Of a DNA stretch of 6,693 nucleotides, positions 1 through 6,339 are shown one piece after another. Position numbers and translations under genes: made by a program. This DNA comes from Ruminococcaceae bacterium UBA7030 (lineage in GTDB: Bacteria; Bacillota; Clostridia; Oscillospirales; Acutalibacteraceae). Positions within the stretch are counted from its first letter, which is position 1, and every line of letters begins with the position of its first letter. The notes below the pieces were generated by a model, which was given only the letters and a program-made list of their open reading frames with translations, did not search any database and was not told where the DNA came from. The stretch lies in the NCBI GenBank assembly GCA_002494125.1, contig DLBD01000080.1, positions 1 to 6,693 on the forward strand, in the 5' to 3' direction.

Positions 1-1327
1 GACCTGCCTCATGATAAGCAGTAAGTTTCTTTGCTTTTTCGGTATACTTATGAGATTTCTTTTCTGTACCAAGCTCAACTCTTGATACGGCATCGCTGAT
101 TTCTGTCATAGTGATAGCCTTTTTCTTATGGCGAACCGCTAAAATTGCAGCCTCGTTCATAAGGTTTTCAAGATCAGAACCGGTAAAGCCGATTGTATCC
201 TTGGCAAGCTCTTTAAGGTCAACGTCAGGAGCGAGAGGCTTGTTTCTTGAATGAACCTTAAGAATGTCCTCTCTTCCCTGAGTATCAGGTCTATTTACAG
301 TAATCTGTCTGTCAAATCTTCCGGGTCTTAAAAGTGCAGGATCAAGGACATCAGGTCTGTTCGTAGCAGCAATAACAATTACGCCGCTATTTGTACCGAA
401 ACCGTCCATCTCAACAAGAAGCTGATTAAGAGTCTGTTCTCTTTCGTCATTACTGTTTCCGGTTCCTGTTCCTCTGTGACGACCTACTGCATCAATTTCG
501 TCAATAAACACAATTGCAGGCGCTTTCTTTTTTGCCTGGTCAAAGAGGTCACGAACTCGTGATGCACCTACACCGACATACATCTCTACAAAATCTGAAC
601 CTGAAATTGAAAGAAACGGTACGCCGGCTTCACCTGCTACTGCACGAGCAAGAAGTGTTTTACCTGTTCCGGGAGGGCCGACAAGAAGCACGCCTTTGGG
701 GATTCTTGCGCCGATCTTTGTAAATTCTTCAGGCTCTTTAAGAAAGTCAACCAGCTCTTCTATCTCCGCTTTTTCCTCTTCACAGCCTGCAACATCTTCA
801 AAAGTTGTTTCCTTTTCGGAATTTTCGTCAATAAGTCTTGCCTTAATCTTTCCGAAACCGAGTGTTCTGTTGGTTTCGTTATTCATAGCACTGCTCATTC
901 TTCTGAAGGCAATAAAACCGAGAATTGCAATAAGTGCAATCATAAAGAAGCTTGGAAGCACACTCAAAAGCCAAGCACTTGAAGTACCGGCCTTATAGTC
1001 ATACACTATCGGTGTATTCGAGTGAACGGTATTATACTTGATAATATCCTCTTTAATATCTTCAACAAATATAGAAACCGCAATACTCGGTATTGAATAA
1101 TGCTGTTCATTTTCAGGGTCTTCAAAAGTTGAATAAGTAAGATTACCGTTTGAAAGATCAAGAGTAAATTCTGAAATTTCGCCGTTATGAAACATCTGTA
1201 CAATCTCAGAATACTTTGTATCAACACTTGTTTGCTTGTTTGCAAAAAAAGCAATAGAGCCGATAAGAACTACGGTAATCAAAAGATATGCAACTATTGA
1301 TTTCCAATTTTTAACAATACTTTTCAT
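1..1327 (-). CDS. ftsH: FtsH, membrane-anchored ATP-dependent zinc metalloprotease (C-terminus cut by window edge)
   Basis: FtsH is a hexameric AAA+ protease of the cytoplasmic membrane that extracts and degrades misfolded membrane proteins and some soluble regulators. I translated it by hand from the ATG at 1327; 442 codons are visible. Residues about 11-29 form a first membrane segment, about 30-115 an extracytoplasmic domain, and about 117-141 a second membrane segment. The AAA+ module follows: Walker A GPPGTGKT (217-224), pore loop FVEMYVGVG (246-254), Walker B VFIDEID (273-279), and the second region of homology with ATNRPD (321-326) and the putative arginine fingers R334 and R337. The frame ends at HEAG (439-442), so the last His of the HEXXH zinc site and most of the protease domain lie outside the window. 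The start is supported by GGAGG 8 nt upstream, inside the end of tilS. The pore-loop aromatic is Tyr250 where most FtsH proteins have Phe. The gene is last of the five visible operon genes. The family assignment is certain; the full length is unknown. Confidence 0.97.
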   Translation of the reverse strand, partial: MKSIVKNWKSIVAYLLITVVLIGSIAFFANKQTSVDTKYSEIVQMFHNGEISEFTLDLSNGNLTYSTFEDPENEQHYSIPSIAVSIFVEDIKEDIIKYNTVHSNTPIVYDYKAGTSSAWLLSVLPSFFMIALIAILGFIAFRRMSSAMNNETNRTLGFGKIKARLIDENSEKETTFEDVAGCEEEKAEIEELVDFLKEPEEFTKIGARIPKGVLLVGPPGTGKTLLARAVAGEAGVPFLSISGSDFVEMYVGVGASRVRDLFDQAKKKAPAIVFIDEIDAVGRHRGTGTGNSNDEREQTLNQLLVEMDGFGTNSGVIVIAATNRPDVLDPALLRPGRFDRQITVNRPDTQGREDILKVHSRNKPLAPDVDLKELAKDTIGFTGSDLENLMNEAAILAVRHKKKAITMTEISDAVSRVELGTEKKSHKYTEKAKKLTAYHEAG

Positions 1328-1330
1328 TTA

Positions 1331-2608
1331 TCAGTCCTCCAAAGAAACTGTCATTATTAAAAAATTTTCGGTGCTATCATCAGGTTTAACACGCTCATCG
1401 CAGCATATTCCTTCAACACCTATAACACCTTTTTCATCACAAATAATCAAAAGGCTGTCACGTTTTTCGACATCAACACCACATTCGTTTAATAACTTCT
1501 TAAGTGTCTTCCCAATACCCCTTCCGGCAGGTGAAATATAGTCGCCGGGCAGCCTGTTTCTTACTGTTATACTGCCGTTAATTTTATCATAGTCACAGTA
1601 AAAATCAACATTTTGGGGATTAAATTCAAATTTTTTTAAAATTTTGGTATCGTATCTATTATTATTATTAGAATTATTAAATTCAGCAATACGAATATGT
1701 CTTTTATCTGATAAAGCAAAAATATCTTTTTTTATTTCACACCTGGATGATTTATCAATAAGGCACATACATTCGTTGAGATGCAGCCGATCGAGTACTA
1801 CGCCGTTATCTTCAAAATACATATTAATAACACGTTTTGAAACTGCAGGGTGTAAAGTCTTAAGTACATTTTTATCAAGCGCATTATCTTCAAGTGCTTT
1901 AATATATGCACTTTGAGAAGCACTCTCTATGAAATCGTAATCATCCTTGCAGTCTTCAATAAAAGCGGCCAAATTATCACAAAAGCTGTCGTTAAGCTTT
2001 TCAAAATCATTTACAATAACATTTCTGATATAGTTTCTGCTGTATTCATTTGAAAGGTTAGTTTCGTCAATTCTATATTGAATATCATTATCATCGCAAA
2101 AAGAACGGATATCTTTTGATGTTATTTCAATAAGAGGCCTGATAATATTATCTCTCACTGCAGGAATACCGCAGGCGCCTTTAAGTCCCGTGCCACGGGA
2201 AAGTCTGAATAAAACCGTTTCAATATTGTCATCAAAATTATGAGCCGTAGCGATTTTATCACAATTAAGACTATTGAAGAACTCATATCGTTTGATTCTT
2301 GAATACTCCTCAACAGATTTTCCGTATATTTTGGCTTCAGCCGTAGCATCAATAGTTAATAGATGAAAAGGTACGTTTTCTTTTATGCAGAAATTCTCTA
2401 CAAATTTTGCATCGTCTACCGAACTTTTACCACGTATGCCATGTTCAATATGAGCGACCTCGACAGTAATATCATAATCATTTTTTATTTCAAGAAGAAG
2501 ATTTAATAAAAGCATTGAATCTGCTCCGCCGGAAACTCCGACAACTACCCTATCGCCCTTAGTGAGCATATTATATTTTTCAATAGTTTTGATAAATTGC
2601 TTATTCAT
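1331..2608 (-). CDS. tilS: TilS, tRNA(Ile) lysidine synthetase
   Basis: TilS uses ATP and lysine to convert C34 of the CAU anticodon of tRNA-Ile2 into lysidine, which switches the tRNA from methionine to isoleucine identity so that AUA is read correctly. It is cytoplasmic and usually essential. The protein is 425 residues from the ATG at 2608. It has the PP-loop SGGADS (26-31), HIEHGIRG (53-60), TAHNFDDNIET (121-131), the RLSRGTGLKG stretch (135-144) and RNYIRN (191-196), all typical of the N-terminal ATPase domain. A linker/middle domain follows, then a TilS C-terminal domain (about 345-420) with RNRLPGDYISP (350-360) and GKTLKKLLNE (366-375). An upstream in-frame ATG at 2674 would add 22 residues lying inside dnaB and not typical of the family, so I prefer 2608, where MNKQF leads directly into the family's KYNML-type start. 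The start overlaps the dnaB stop by 8 nt (ATGAATAA). By eye this gene is more AT-rich than its neighbours, including an Asn-rich stretch at 311-317. Confidence 0.96.
   Translation of the reverse strand: MNKQFIKTIEKYNMLTKGDRVVVGVSGGADSMLLLNLLLEIKNDYDITVEVAHIEHGIRGKSSVDDAKFVENFCIKENVPFHLLTIDATAEAKIYGKSVEEYSRIKRYEFFNSLNCDKIATAHNFDDNIETVLFRLSRGTGLKGACGIPAVRDNIIRPLIEITSKDIRSFCDDNDIQYRIDETNLSNEYSRNYIRNVIVNDFEKLNDSFCDNLAAFIEDCKDDYDFIESASQSAYIKALEDNALDKNVLKTLHPAVSKRVINMYFEDNGVVLDRLHLNECMCLIDKSSRCEIKKDIFALSDKRHIRIAEFNNSNNNNRYDTKILKKFEFNPQNVDFYCDYDKINGSITVRNRLPGDYISPAGRGIGKTLKKLLNECGVDVEKRDSLLIICDEKGVIGVEGICCDERVKPDDSTENFLIMTVSLED
1336..1340 (-). promoter_or_regulatory. Ribosome binding site of ftsH inside the tilS 3' end
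   Basis: GGAGG on the minus strand, 8 nt before the ftsH ATG at 1327. It encodes part of the last codons of tilS. The tilS TGA is followed directly by an in-frame TAA and then the ftsH ATG (TGATAAATG). Confidence 0.87.
2601..2608 (-). promoter_or_regulatory. dnaB stop / tilS start overlap (ATGAATAA), no Shine-Dalgarno
   Basis: The tilS ATG (2608-2606) precedes the dnaB TAA (2603-2601) within the octamer ATGAATAA. No GGAGG-like sequence is present in the 20 nt upstream, unlike every other gene here, so tilS translation probably depends on re-initiation by ribosomes finishing dnaB. Confidence 0.75.
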
Positions 2609-3968
2609 AGTTTGACTTATCAATAGATCTGAAGCGTGTAAACTCCTTATCAAAAGTAAGCTCAATAGATCCAACTGCTCCGTGACGGTTTTTAGCTATT
2701 ATAAGTTCCGTCTTATTTGCGTCAATATCATCCTGCTTATCTTCTGATACGTCATTTCTGTAGTAATCCTCACGGTAAAGGAACATTACAATATCTGCAT
2801 CCTGTTCTATAGAGCCTGATTCTCGAAGATCGGCAAGCTGCGGCTTATGATTTTTGCCATGACCTTCAGTAGCTCTTGAAAGCTGGGCACAGCAAATAAC
2901 AGGAATATTAAGATCCTTAGCCATCATTTTAAGCTGCCTTGTAATCTCAGATACCTCCTGAACTCTGTTTTCTTTTCTTGTTGCAGAAGAGATAAGACCG
3001 AGATAATCAATTATAATACAGTCGACATTTCTTTCTTTTCTGACTCTTGATTTAATTTCAGGAACAGTTATTGCTGACGTGTCATCAAGGTAAAGCTCCG
3101 TCTTTTCAAACTGACCGGCAGCATTTCCAAGCCTTACCCACTCGTCTTTAGTAAGCTCGCCTGTTCTGAGTTTTTGCGATTCAACTCCTGCCTGAGATGA
3201 CAAAAGCCTTTCGGCAAGCTGTTCCTTCGTCATTTCAAGGCTGAAGAAAATGCACTTTTTACCCGAGTGCATAGTAATATTCTGGGCGAGATTTAATGCG
3301 AAACTTGTCTTACCCATAGCAGGTCTTGCACCGATGAGTATAAAGTCAGACTTGTTAAGTCCAGTAAGATATTTATCGAGCACACCAAAGCCGGAAGGAA
3401 TTCCTTTATACTTTTCCTTATCTTCTCCGGTAAGCTCAGTAAGCCTTGTATAAACATCGTTTACGATGATTTCGCCAACACGTTGCGGTCCGTTAGTTTC
3501 CCTGCCCTGCCTGATGTTATAAATCTGCTGTTCAGCAATTTCAAGAATAGAGTTTGCCTTTGCATCAGGGCTGGTAGCCATATCAATGACTTCGCTTGAT
3601 AGCGAAATAAGACTTCTTAAATATGACTGTTCTCTGACAATATTAATATAATATTCAATATTAGCAGTTGACGGAACAGCCTGTGCAAGCTGTAAAAGAT
3701 ATTCTCTTCCGCCTGACGTATCATAATGTCCTTCTTTTGCAAGCGTGTCAGCAATTATAACCGGATCAATGCCCTTTGAAGCAACATACATTGACATCAT
3801 TGCGCTGTAAATTGCTTTATGCTGTGGGAGGAAAAAGCTTTCAGCATTAATCTTATCGACAGCTGCCTCCATACAGCTTGGCTCAATAAGAATTGAACCG
3901 AGCACTGACTGTTCAGCATCAAGATTATAAGGCATAACAACATTTGCGTTTATATTGTTCTCAGCCAT
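2601..3968 (-). CDS. dnaB: DnaB-type replicative DNA helicase (called DnaC in Bacillus)
   Basis: This is the hexameric 5'-3' helicase that unwinds DNA at the replication fork and recruits primase. It is 455 residues, the usual family length, with no intein. The N-terminal DnaB domain (about 14-115) carries the typical LDAEQSVLGS opening (16-25). A linker helix region (about 120-180) joins it to the RecA-like ATPase. That module has Walker A GARPAMGKT (213-221), the SLEM motif with the probable catalytic Glu245, Walker B CIIIDY (317-322, Asp321), the AQLSR sensor (361-365), the DLRESGSIEQDAD stretch (380-392) and AKNRHG with the probable arginine finger Arg428. The residue after IDYL is Gly324, where many DnaB proteins have Gln (DYLQL). 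The start is well supported by GGAGG with 6-nt spacing, one nucleotide after the rplI stop. rplI-dnaB adjacency is widespread in Firmicutes. Confidence 0.98.
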   Translation of the reverse strand: MAENNINANVVMPYNLDAEQSVLGSILIEPSCMEAAVDKINAESFFLPQHKAIYSAMMSMYVASKGIDPVIIADTLAKEGHYDTSGGREYLLQLAQAVPSTANIEYYINIVREQSYLRSLISLSSEVIDMATSPDAKANSILEIAEQQIYNIRQGRETNGPQRVGEIIVNDVYTRLTELTGEDKEKYKGIPSGFGVLDKYLTGLNKSDFILIGARPAMGKTSFALNLAQNITMHSGKKCIFFSLEMTKEQLAERLLSSQAGVESQKLRTGELTKDEWVRLGNAAGQFEKTELYLDDTSAITVPEIKSRVRKERNVDCIIIDYLGLISSATRKENRVQEVSEITRQLKMMAKDLNIPVICCAQLSRATEGHGKNHKPQLADLRESGSIEQDADIVMFLYREDYYRNDVSEDKQDDIDANKTELIIAKNRHGAVGSIELTFDKEFTRFRSIDKSNYE

Positions 3969-3969
3969 A

Positions 3970-4413
3970 TTAAGCCTCCGTTACCTGAACGAAAATCTTT
4001 GCAGTGATGCCCTGATAAACTTTTACCTCGGCTTCAGCTGTTCCAAAGGCTTTCATATCCTCCATAACAATCTTTCTCTTATCAATATCAACATTTATAT
4101 CCTGCTTTATCTTATTAGCAACATCTTTAGATGTAACAGAACCGAAAAGCTTTCCGTTAGCTCCTGCCTTAGCTTTGAGAACAAAAGTTTTGCCGCTCAA
4201 TGTGTCTGCAACCTTTTGTGCCGCTTTAATTTCCTCTGCTTTATGATACTTTTTAGCAGACTCTTTTGTGTTAAATTCATTCATAGCCGAGGCATTTGCT
4301 TCAATAGCAAGTCCTTTAGGGAAAAGGAAATTTCTTGCATATCCGTCAGATGCGTTTACTAAATCACCTTTTTTACCGAGACTTTTAACATCTTCTTTGA
4401 GTATAACCTTCAT
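3970..4413 (-). CDS. rplI: 50S ribosomal protein L9
   Basis: L9 (bL9) binds 23S rRNA near the base of the L1 stalk and helps preserve reading-frame fidelity. The 147-residue product has the normal family length. Its N-terminal RNA-binding domain (1 to about 40) contains the signature GKKGDLVNASDGYARNFL (13-30) followed by PKGLA (32-36). A charged Ala/Lys/Glu-rich connecting helix (about 41-75) joins it to the C-terminal domain (about 76-147), which has the GKLFGSVT motif (87-94). The start is supported by AGGAGGG 5 nt upstream; this Shine-Dalgarno overlaps the RNase J stop codon. The dnaB start follows its own stop by a single nucleotide. Nothing in the protein is unusual. Confidence 0.98.
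   Translation of the reverse strand: MKVILKEDVKSLGKKGDLVNASDGYARNFLFPKGLAIEANASAMNEFNTKESAKKYHKAEEIKAAQKVADTLSGKTFVLKAKAGANGKLFGSVTSKDVANKIKQDINVDIDKRKIVMEDMKAFGTAEAEVKVYQGITAKIFVQVTEA
3975..3979 (-). promoter_or_regulatory. Ribosome binding site of dnaB inside the rplI 3' end
   Basis: GGAGG on the minus strand, 6 nt before the dnaB ATG at 3968. It lies in the final codons of rplI, whose TAA stop is one nucleotide from the dnaB start. Confidence 0.88.
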
Positions 4414-4418
4414 TTTGT

Positions 4419-4425
4419 CCCTCCT
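4419..4425 (-). promoter_or_regulatory. Ribosome binding site of rplI overlapping the rnj stop
   Basis: AGGAGGG on the minus strand, 5 nt before the rplI ATG. Its first two bases are the last two bases of the rnj TAG stop codon, so ribosomes ending rnj sit on the rplI initiation site, which suggests coupling. Confidence 0.88.
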
Positions 4426-6196
4426 ATATTTCCATCAGAATCGGAAGAATCATTGGACTTCTCTTCGTTTTTTCATACATAAGCCTTGAAAGCTCGTCGC
4501 GAAGCTTAGTCTTGATATAATTCCAATCGTGATATTTTCCGTCAAAACAGTTGTTTATTACCTGACACGATAAATCCCTTGCCTGAGCCATAAGCTCTTC
4601 ATTTTCTTTAACATAAACAAATCCTCGTGAAACAACATCAGGCCCGCTGACAATATATCCGCTTGAACTGTCAAAGGTTGCAACAACAATAATTATTCCG
4701 TCTTTCGATAATTTCTTTCTGTCGTTGATAACTATATTTCCAACATCGCCAACGCCGATACCGTCAACATAAACTTCGCCCGCATCAACTGTTTTAACCT
4801 TTTTAATGCGGTCCTCAGTAAGCTCAACCATATCACCGTTATCAGCAATATAAATATTTTCGTTATCTATACCCATTGCTCTTGCAAGGCCTGCGTGTTT
4901 TTGAAGGTGCTTCTGCTCACCGTGGGCAGGTATAAAATACTTTGGTTTGACAATGCCCATCATAAGCTTGAGCTCTTCCTGACAAGCGTGTCCGGAAACG
5001 TGAACATCATACATCTTTTCATAGATAACCTCAATGCCGCGCTTCATAAGCTCATTTACAACATTGCCAACCATTTTCTCATTTCCGGGAATTGGTGTTG
5101 CGGAAATAATTACATAATCATTTGGCGTCAAGCTGACTTTCTTATGGTCTGCAAAAGCCATTTTCGTAAGTGCCGACATCGGTTCACCCTGCGAGCCGGT
5201 TGTTATAATAACAAGCTTATCGTCAGGGTAATTTCTTATCATATTAATGTCAATGAGAATTCCATCCGGCACATTCAGATAACCGAGCTCGGAACCAACG
5301 CTAACAAGGTTTTCAAGACTTCTTCCGAGCACTGCAACCTTTCTGTTTCTTGACTCTGCAACATCAATAATCTGCTGAACTCTGTGAATATTTGAAGCAA
5401 AGGTTGCAACAACAATTCTGCGGTTTTTTGCTTTTCTGAAAAGCGTTTCAAATGAATCTCCGACAGACTTTTCACTCATTGTGTAACCGGGTCTTTCAGC
5501 ATTTGTTGAATCCGAAAGAAGAGCAAGAACTCCTTTTCTGCCGTAATCGGCAAAACGGTTAAGGTCGATCATATCCCCATCGACAGGTGTTGTATCTATC
5601 TTGAAATCGCCCGTCTGGATAATTACGCCTGCACCACATCTTATTGCAAGACCGACAGCGTCGGGTATTGAGTGATTCACATGAATCATCTCAATGTTAA
5701 ATTCACCAAGCGTTATATTATCTCTTGGCTTTATCTCTACAAGTTTAACCTTACCGAGTAAATTGTGTTCTTCTAATTTGCCTTTAATAAGACCAATAGT
5801 AAGTTTTGTTGCATATATCGGTACATTAACTTTTTTAAGAAGAAAAGCAAGTCCGCCGATATGATCTTCGTGACCATGAGTTATAATAATTCCTCGAAGC
5901 TTATCAGCATTGTTTTCAACAAATGTAAAATCCGGAATTACAACATCTACACCCGGTAAATCAGAATCAGGAAAAGCAAGACCACAGTCAACAATAAACA
6001 TATCGTTTTTGTACTCATAAAGGGTCATATTCTTTCCAATCTCATTCATACCGCCAAGAAAGGCAATACGAACAGACTCCTTCGCCTTTTGCGAAGCAGG
6101 TCTTTTGTAAGGAGCCTTGCGGTAGGTAATATAACGCTTGCCGGAATTCCGTTTTCCGTAAGTGTTTCTGCCGTTCGGCTTATTATAATTTGACAT
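4424..6196 (-). CDS. rnj: Ribonuclease J (metallo-beta-lactamase / beta-CASP nuclease)
   Basis: RNase J is a zinc-dependent nuclease with 5'-3' exonuclease and endonuclease activity that drives mRNA turnover and rRNA maturation in bacteria lacking RNase E. It is cytoplasmic. The protein is 590 residues. The core starts near residue 42 (IAFLGGMNEIGKN). The metal motif HGHEDH is at 107-112, with further probable ligands at H175 (VNHS), D197 (TGDFK) and H403 or H425 (SGHA, PAHGE). The beta-CASP domain spans roughly 220-400, with GSQGEPMSALTKMA at 334-347. A C-terminal domain of about 120 residues follows. Residues 1-41 are an Arg/Lys/Tyr/Asn-rich extension not present in Bacillus subtilis RNase J1; it is probably disordered and may bind RNA (inference). 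The start is supported by AGGAGG 5 nt upstream, downstream of a strong promoter. It is the first gene of the minus-strand operon and diverges from rnhA. Whether it matches J1 or J2 of Bacillus cannot be settled here. Confidence 0.96.
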   Translation of the reverse strand: MSNYNKPNGRNTYGKRNSGKRYITYRKAPYKRPASQKAKESVRIAFLGGMNEIGKNMTLYEYKNDMFIVDCGLAFPDSDLPGVDVVIPDFTFVENNADKLRGIIITHGHEDHIGGLAFLLKKVNVPIYATKLTIGLIKGKLEEHNLLGKVKLVEIKPRDNITLGEFNIEMIHVNHSIPDAVGLAIRCGAGVIIQTGDFKIDTTPVDGDMIDLNRFADYGRKGVLALLSDSTNAERPGYTMSEKSVGDSFETLFRKAKNRRIVVATFASNIHRVQQIIDVAESRNRKVAVLGRSLENLVSVGSELGYLNVPDGILIDINMIRNYPDDKLVIITTGSQGEPMSALTKMAFADHKKVSLTPNDYVIISATPIPGNEKMVGNVVNELMKRGIEVIYEKMYDVHVSGHACQEELKLMMGIVKPKYFIPAHGEQKHLQKHAGLARAMGIDNENIYIADNGDMVELTEDRIKKVKTVDAGEVYVDGIGVGDVGNIVINDRKKLSKDGIIIVVATFDSSSGYIVSGPDVVSRGFVYVKENEELMAQARDLSCQVINNCFDGKYHDWNYIKTKLRDELSRLMYEKTKRSPMILPILMEI

Positions 6197-6200
6197 ATAA

Positions 6201-6207
6201 ACCTCCT
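6201..6207 (-). promoter_or_regulatory. Ribosome binding site of rnj
   Basis: AGGAGGT on the minus strand, with AGGAGG ending 5 nt before the ATG at 6196. It is a near-perfect Shine-Dalgarno sequence and fixes the start that includes the basic N-terminal extension. Confidence 0.9.
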
Positions 6208-6244
6208 AAATCAATTATTTTTCCGATCAAATTATGCTTTATTT

Positions 6245-6273
6245 ATAATAAGACATATTTCTAATAATGTCAA
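6245..6273 (-). promoter_or_regulatory. Sigma-A-type promoter of the rnj operon
   Basis: On the minus strand, a perfect -35 box TTGACA (6273-6268) is followed, after exactly 17 nt, by TATTAT (6250-6245), one mismatch from the consensus -10. The predicted transcription start is near 6238, which gives a leader of about 42 nt to the rnj ATG. It is the only strong promoter I see for the five-gene operon. Assigned by inspection only. Confidence 0.75.
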
Positions 6274-6277
6274 TAAG

Positions 6278-6287
6278 TCAATATTGA
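6278..6287. repeat. 10-bp perfect palindrome TCAATATTGA between the divergent promoters
   Basis: TCAATATTGA reads identically on both strands. It overlaps the first four bases of the rnhA -35 box and lies 5 bp from the rnj -35 box. The heptamer GTCAATA also occurs twice in direct orientation with an 8-bp period (6269-6275 and 6277-6283). This could be an operator, but in such AT-rich DNA a palindrome of this size may be chance. No regulator can be named. Confidence 0.4.
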
Positions 6288-6312
6288 ATATTTTGTTAAT
6301 TAATGATATGAT
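6284..6312 (+). promoter_or_regulatory. Extended -10 promoter of rnhA
   Basis: On the plus strand, TTGAAT (6284-6289, four of six consensus matches) is followed after 17 nt by TATGAT (6307-6312, five of six). A TG one base upstream of the -10 (6304-6305) makes it an extended -10 element. Transcription would start near 6319, giving a short leader of about 21 nt. It is back to back with the rnj promoter. Confidence 0.7.
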
Positions 6313-6330
6313 AGTTAAAACACTAATTTT

Positions 6331-6335
6331 GAGGT
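6331..6335 (+). promoter_or_regulatory. Ribosome binding site of rnhA
   Basis: GAGGT on the plus strand, 4 nt before the rnhA ATG at 6340. It is a moderate Shine-Dalgarno that supports the chosen start. Confidence 0.75.
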
Positions 6336-6339
6336 ACTT

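Noticed and set aside
514..998. Two plus-strand open frames within the ftsH region
   Set aside because: They oppose the conserved FtsH AAA+ domain and encode no recognisable protein.
2609..2674. Upstream in-frame ATG that would extend tilS by 22 residues
   Set aside because: The extension lies inside dnaB, has no Shine-Dalgarno, and its sequence is unlike TilS N-termini. The ATG at 2608 matches the family start.
3955..4362. 135-codon open frame on the plus strand
   Set aside because: It lies antisense to rplI, a well conserved gene. Its Cys/Phe-rich translation is what reverse-reading a Lys/Ala-rich gene produces.
1328..4423. Intrinsic terminators between the operon genes
   Set aside because: The junctions are 10 nt or less or overlap, with no room for a GC-rich hairpin plus T-run in the transcribed direction.
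4895..5353. 152-codon open frame on the plus strand
   Set aside because: It is fully antisense to the conserved RNase J coding region, has no recognisable motif or ribosome binding site, and is a shadow frame.
6276..6281. Second -35-like box TTGACT for rnj, part of the GTCAATA repeat
   Set aside because: Its distance to the TATTAT -10 is 25 nt, too long for a sigma-A promoter, and no better -10 lies at 17 nt.
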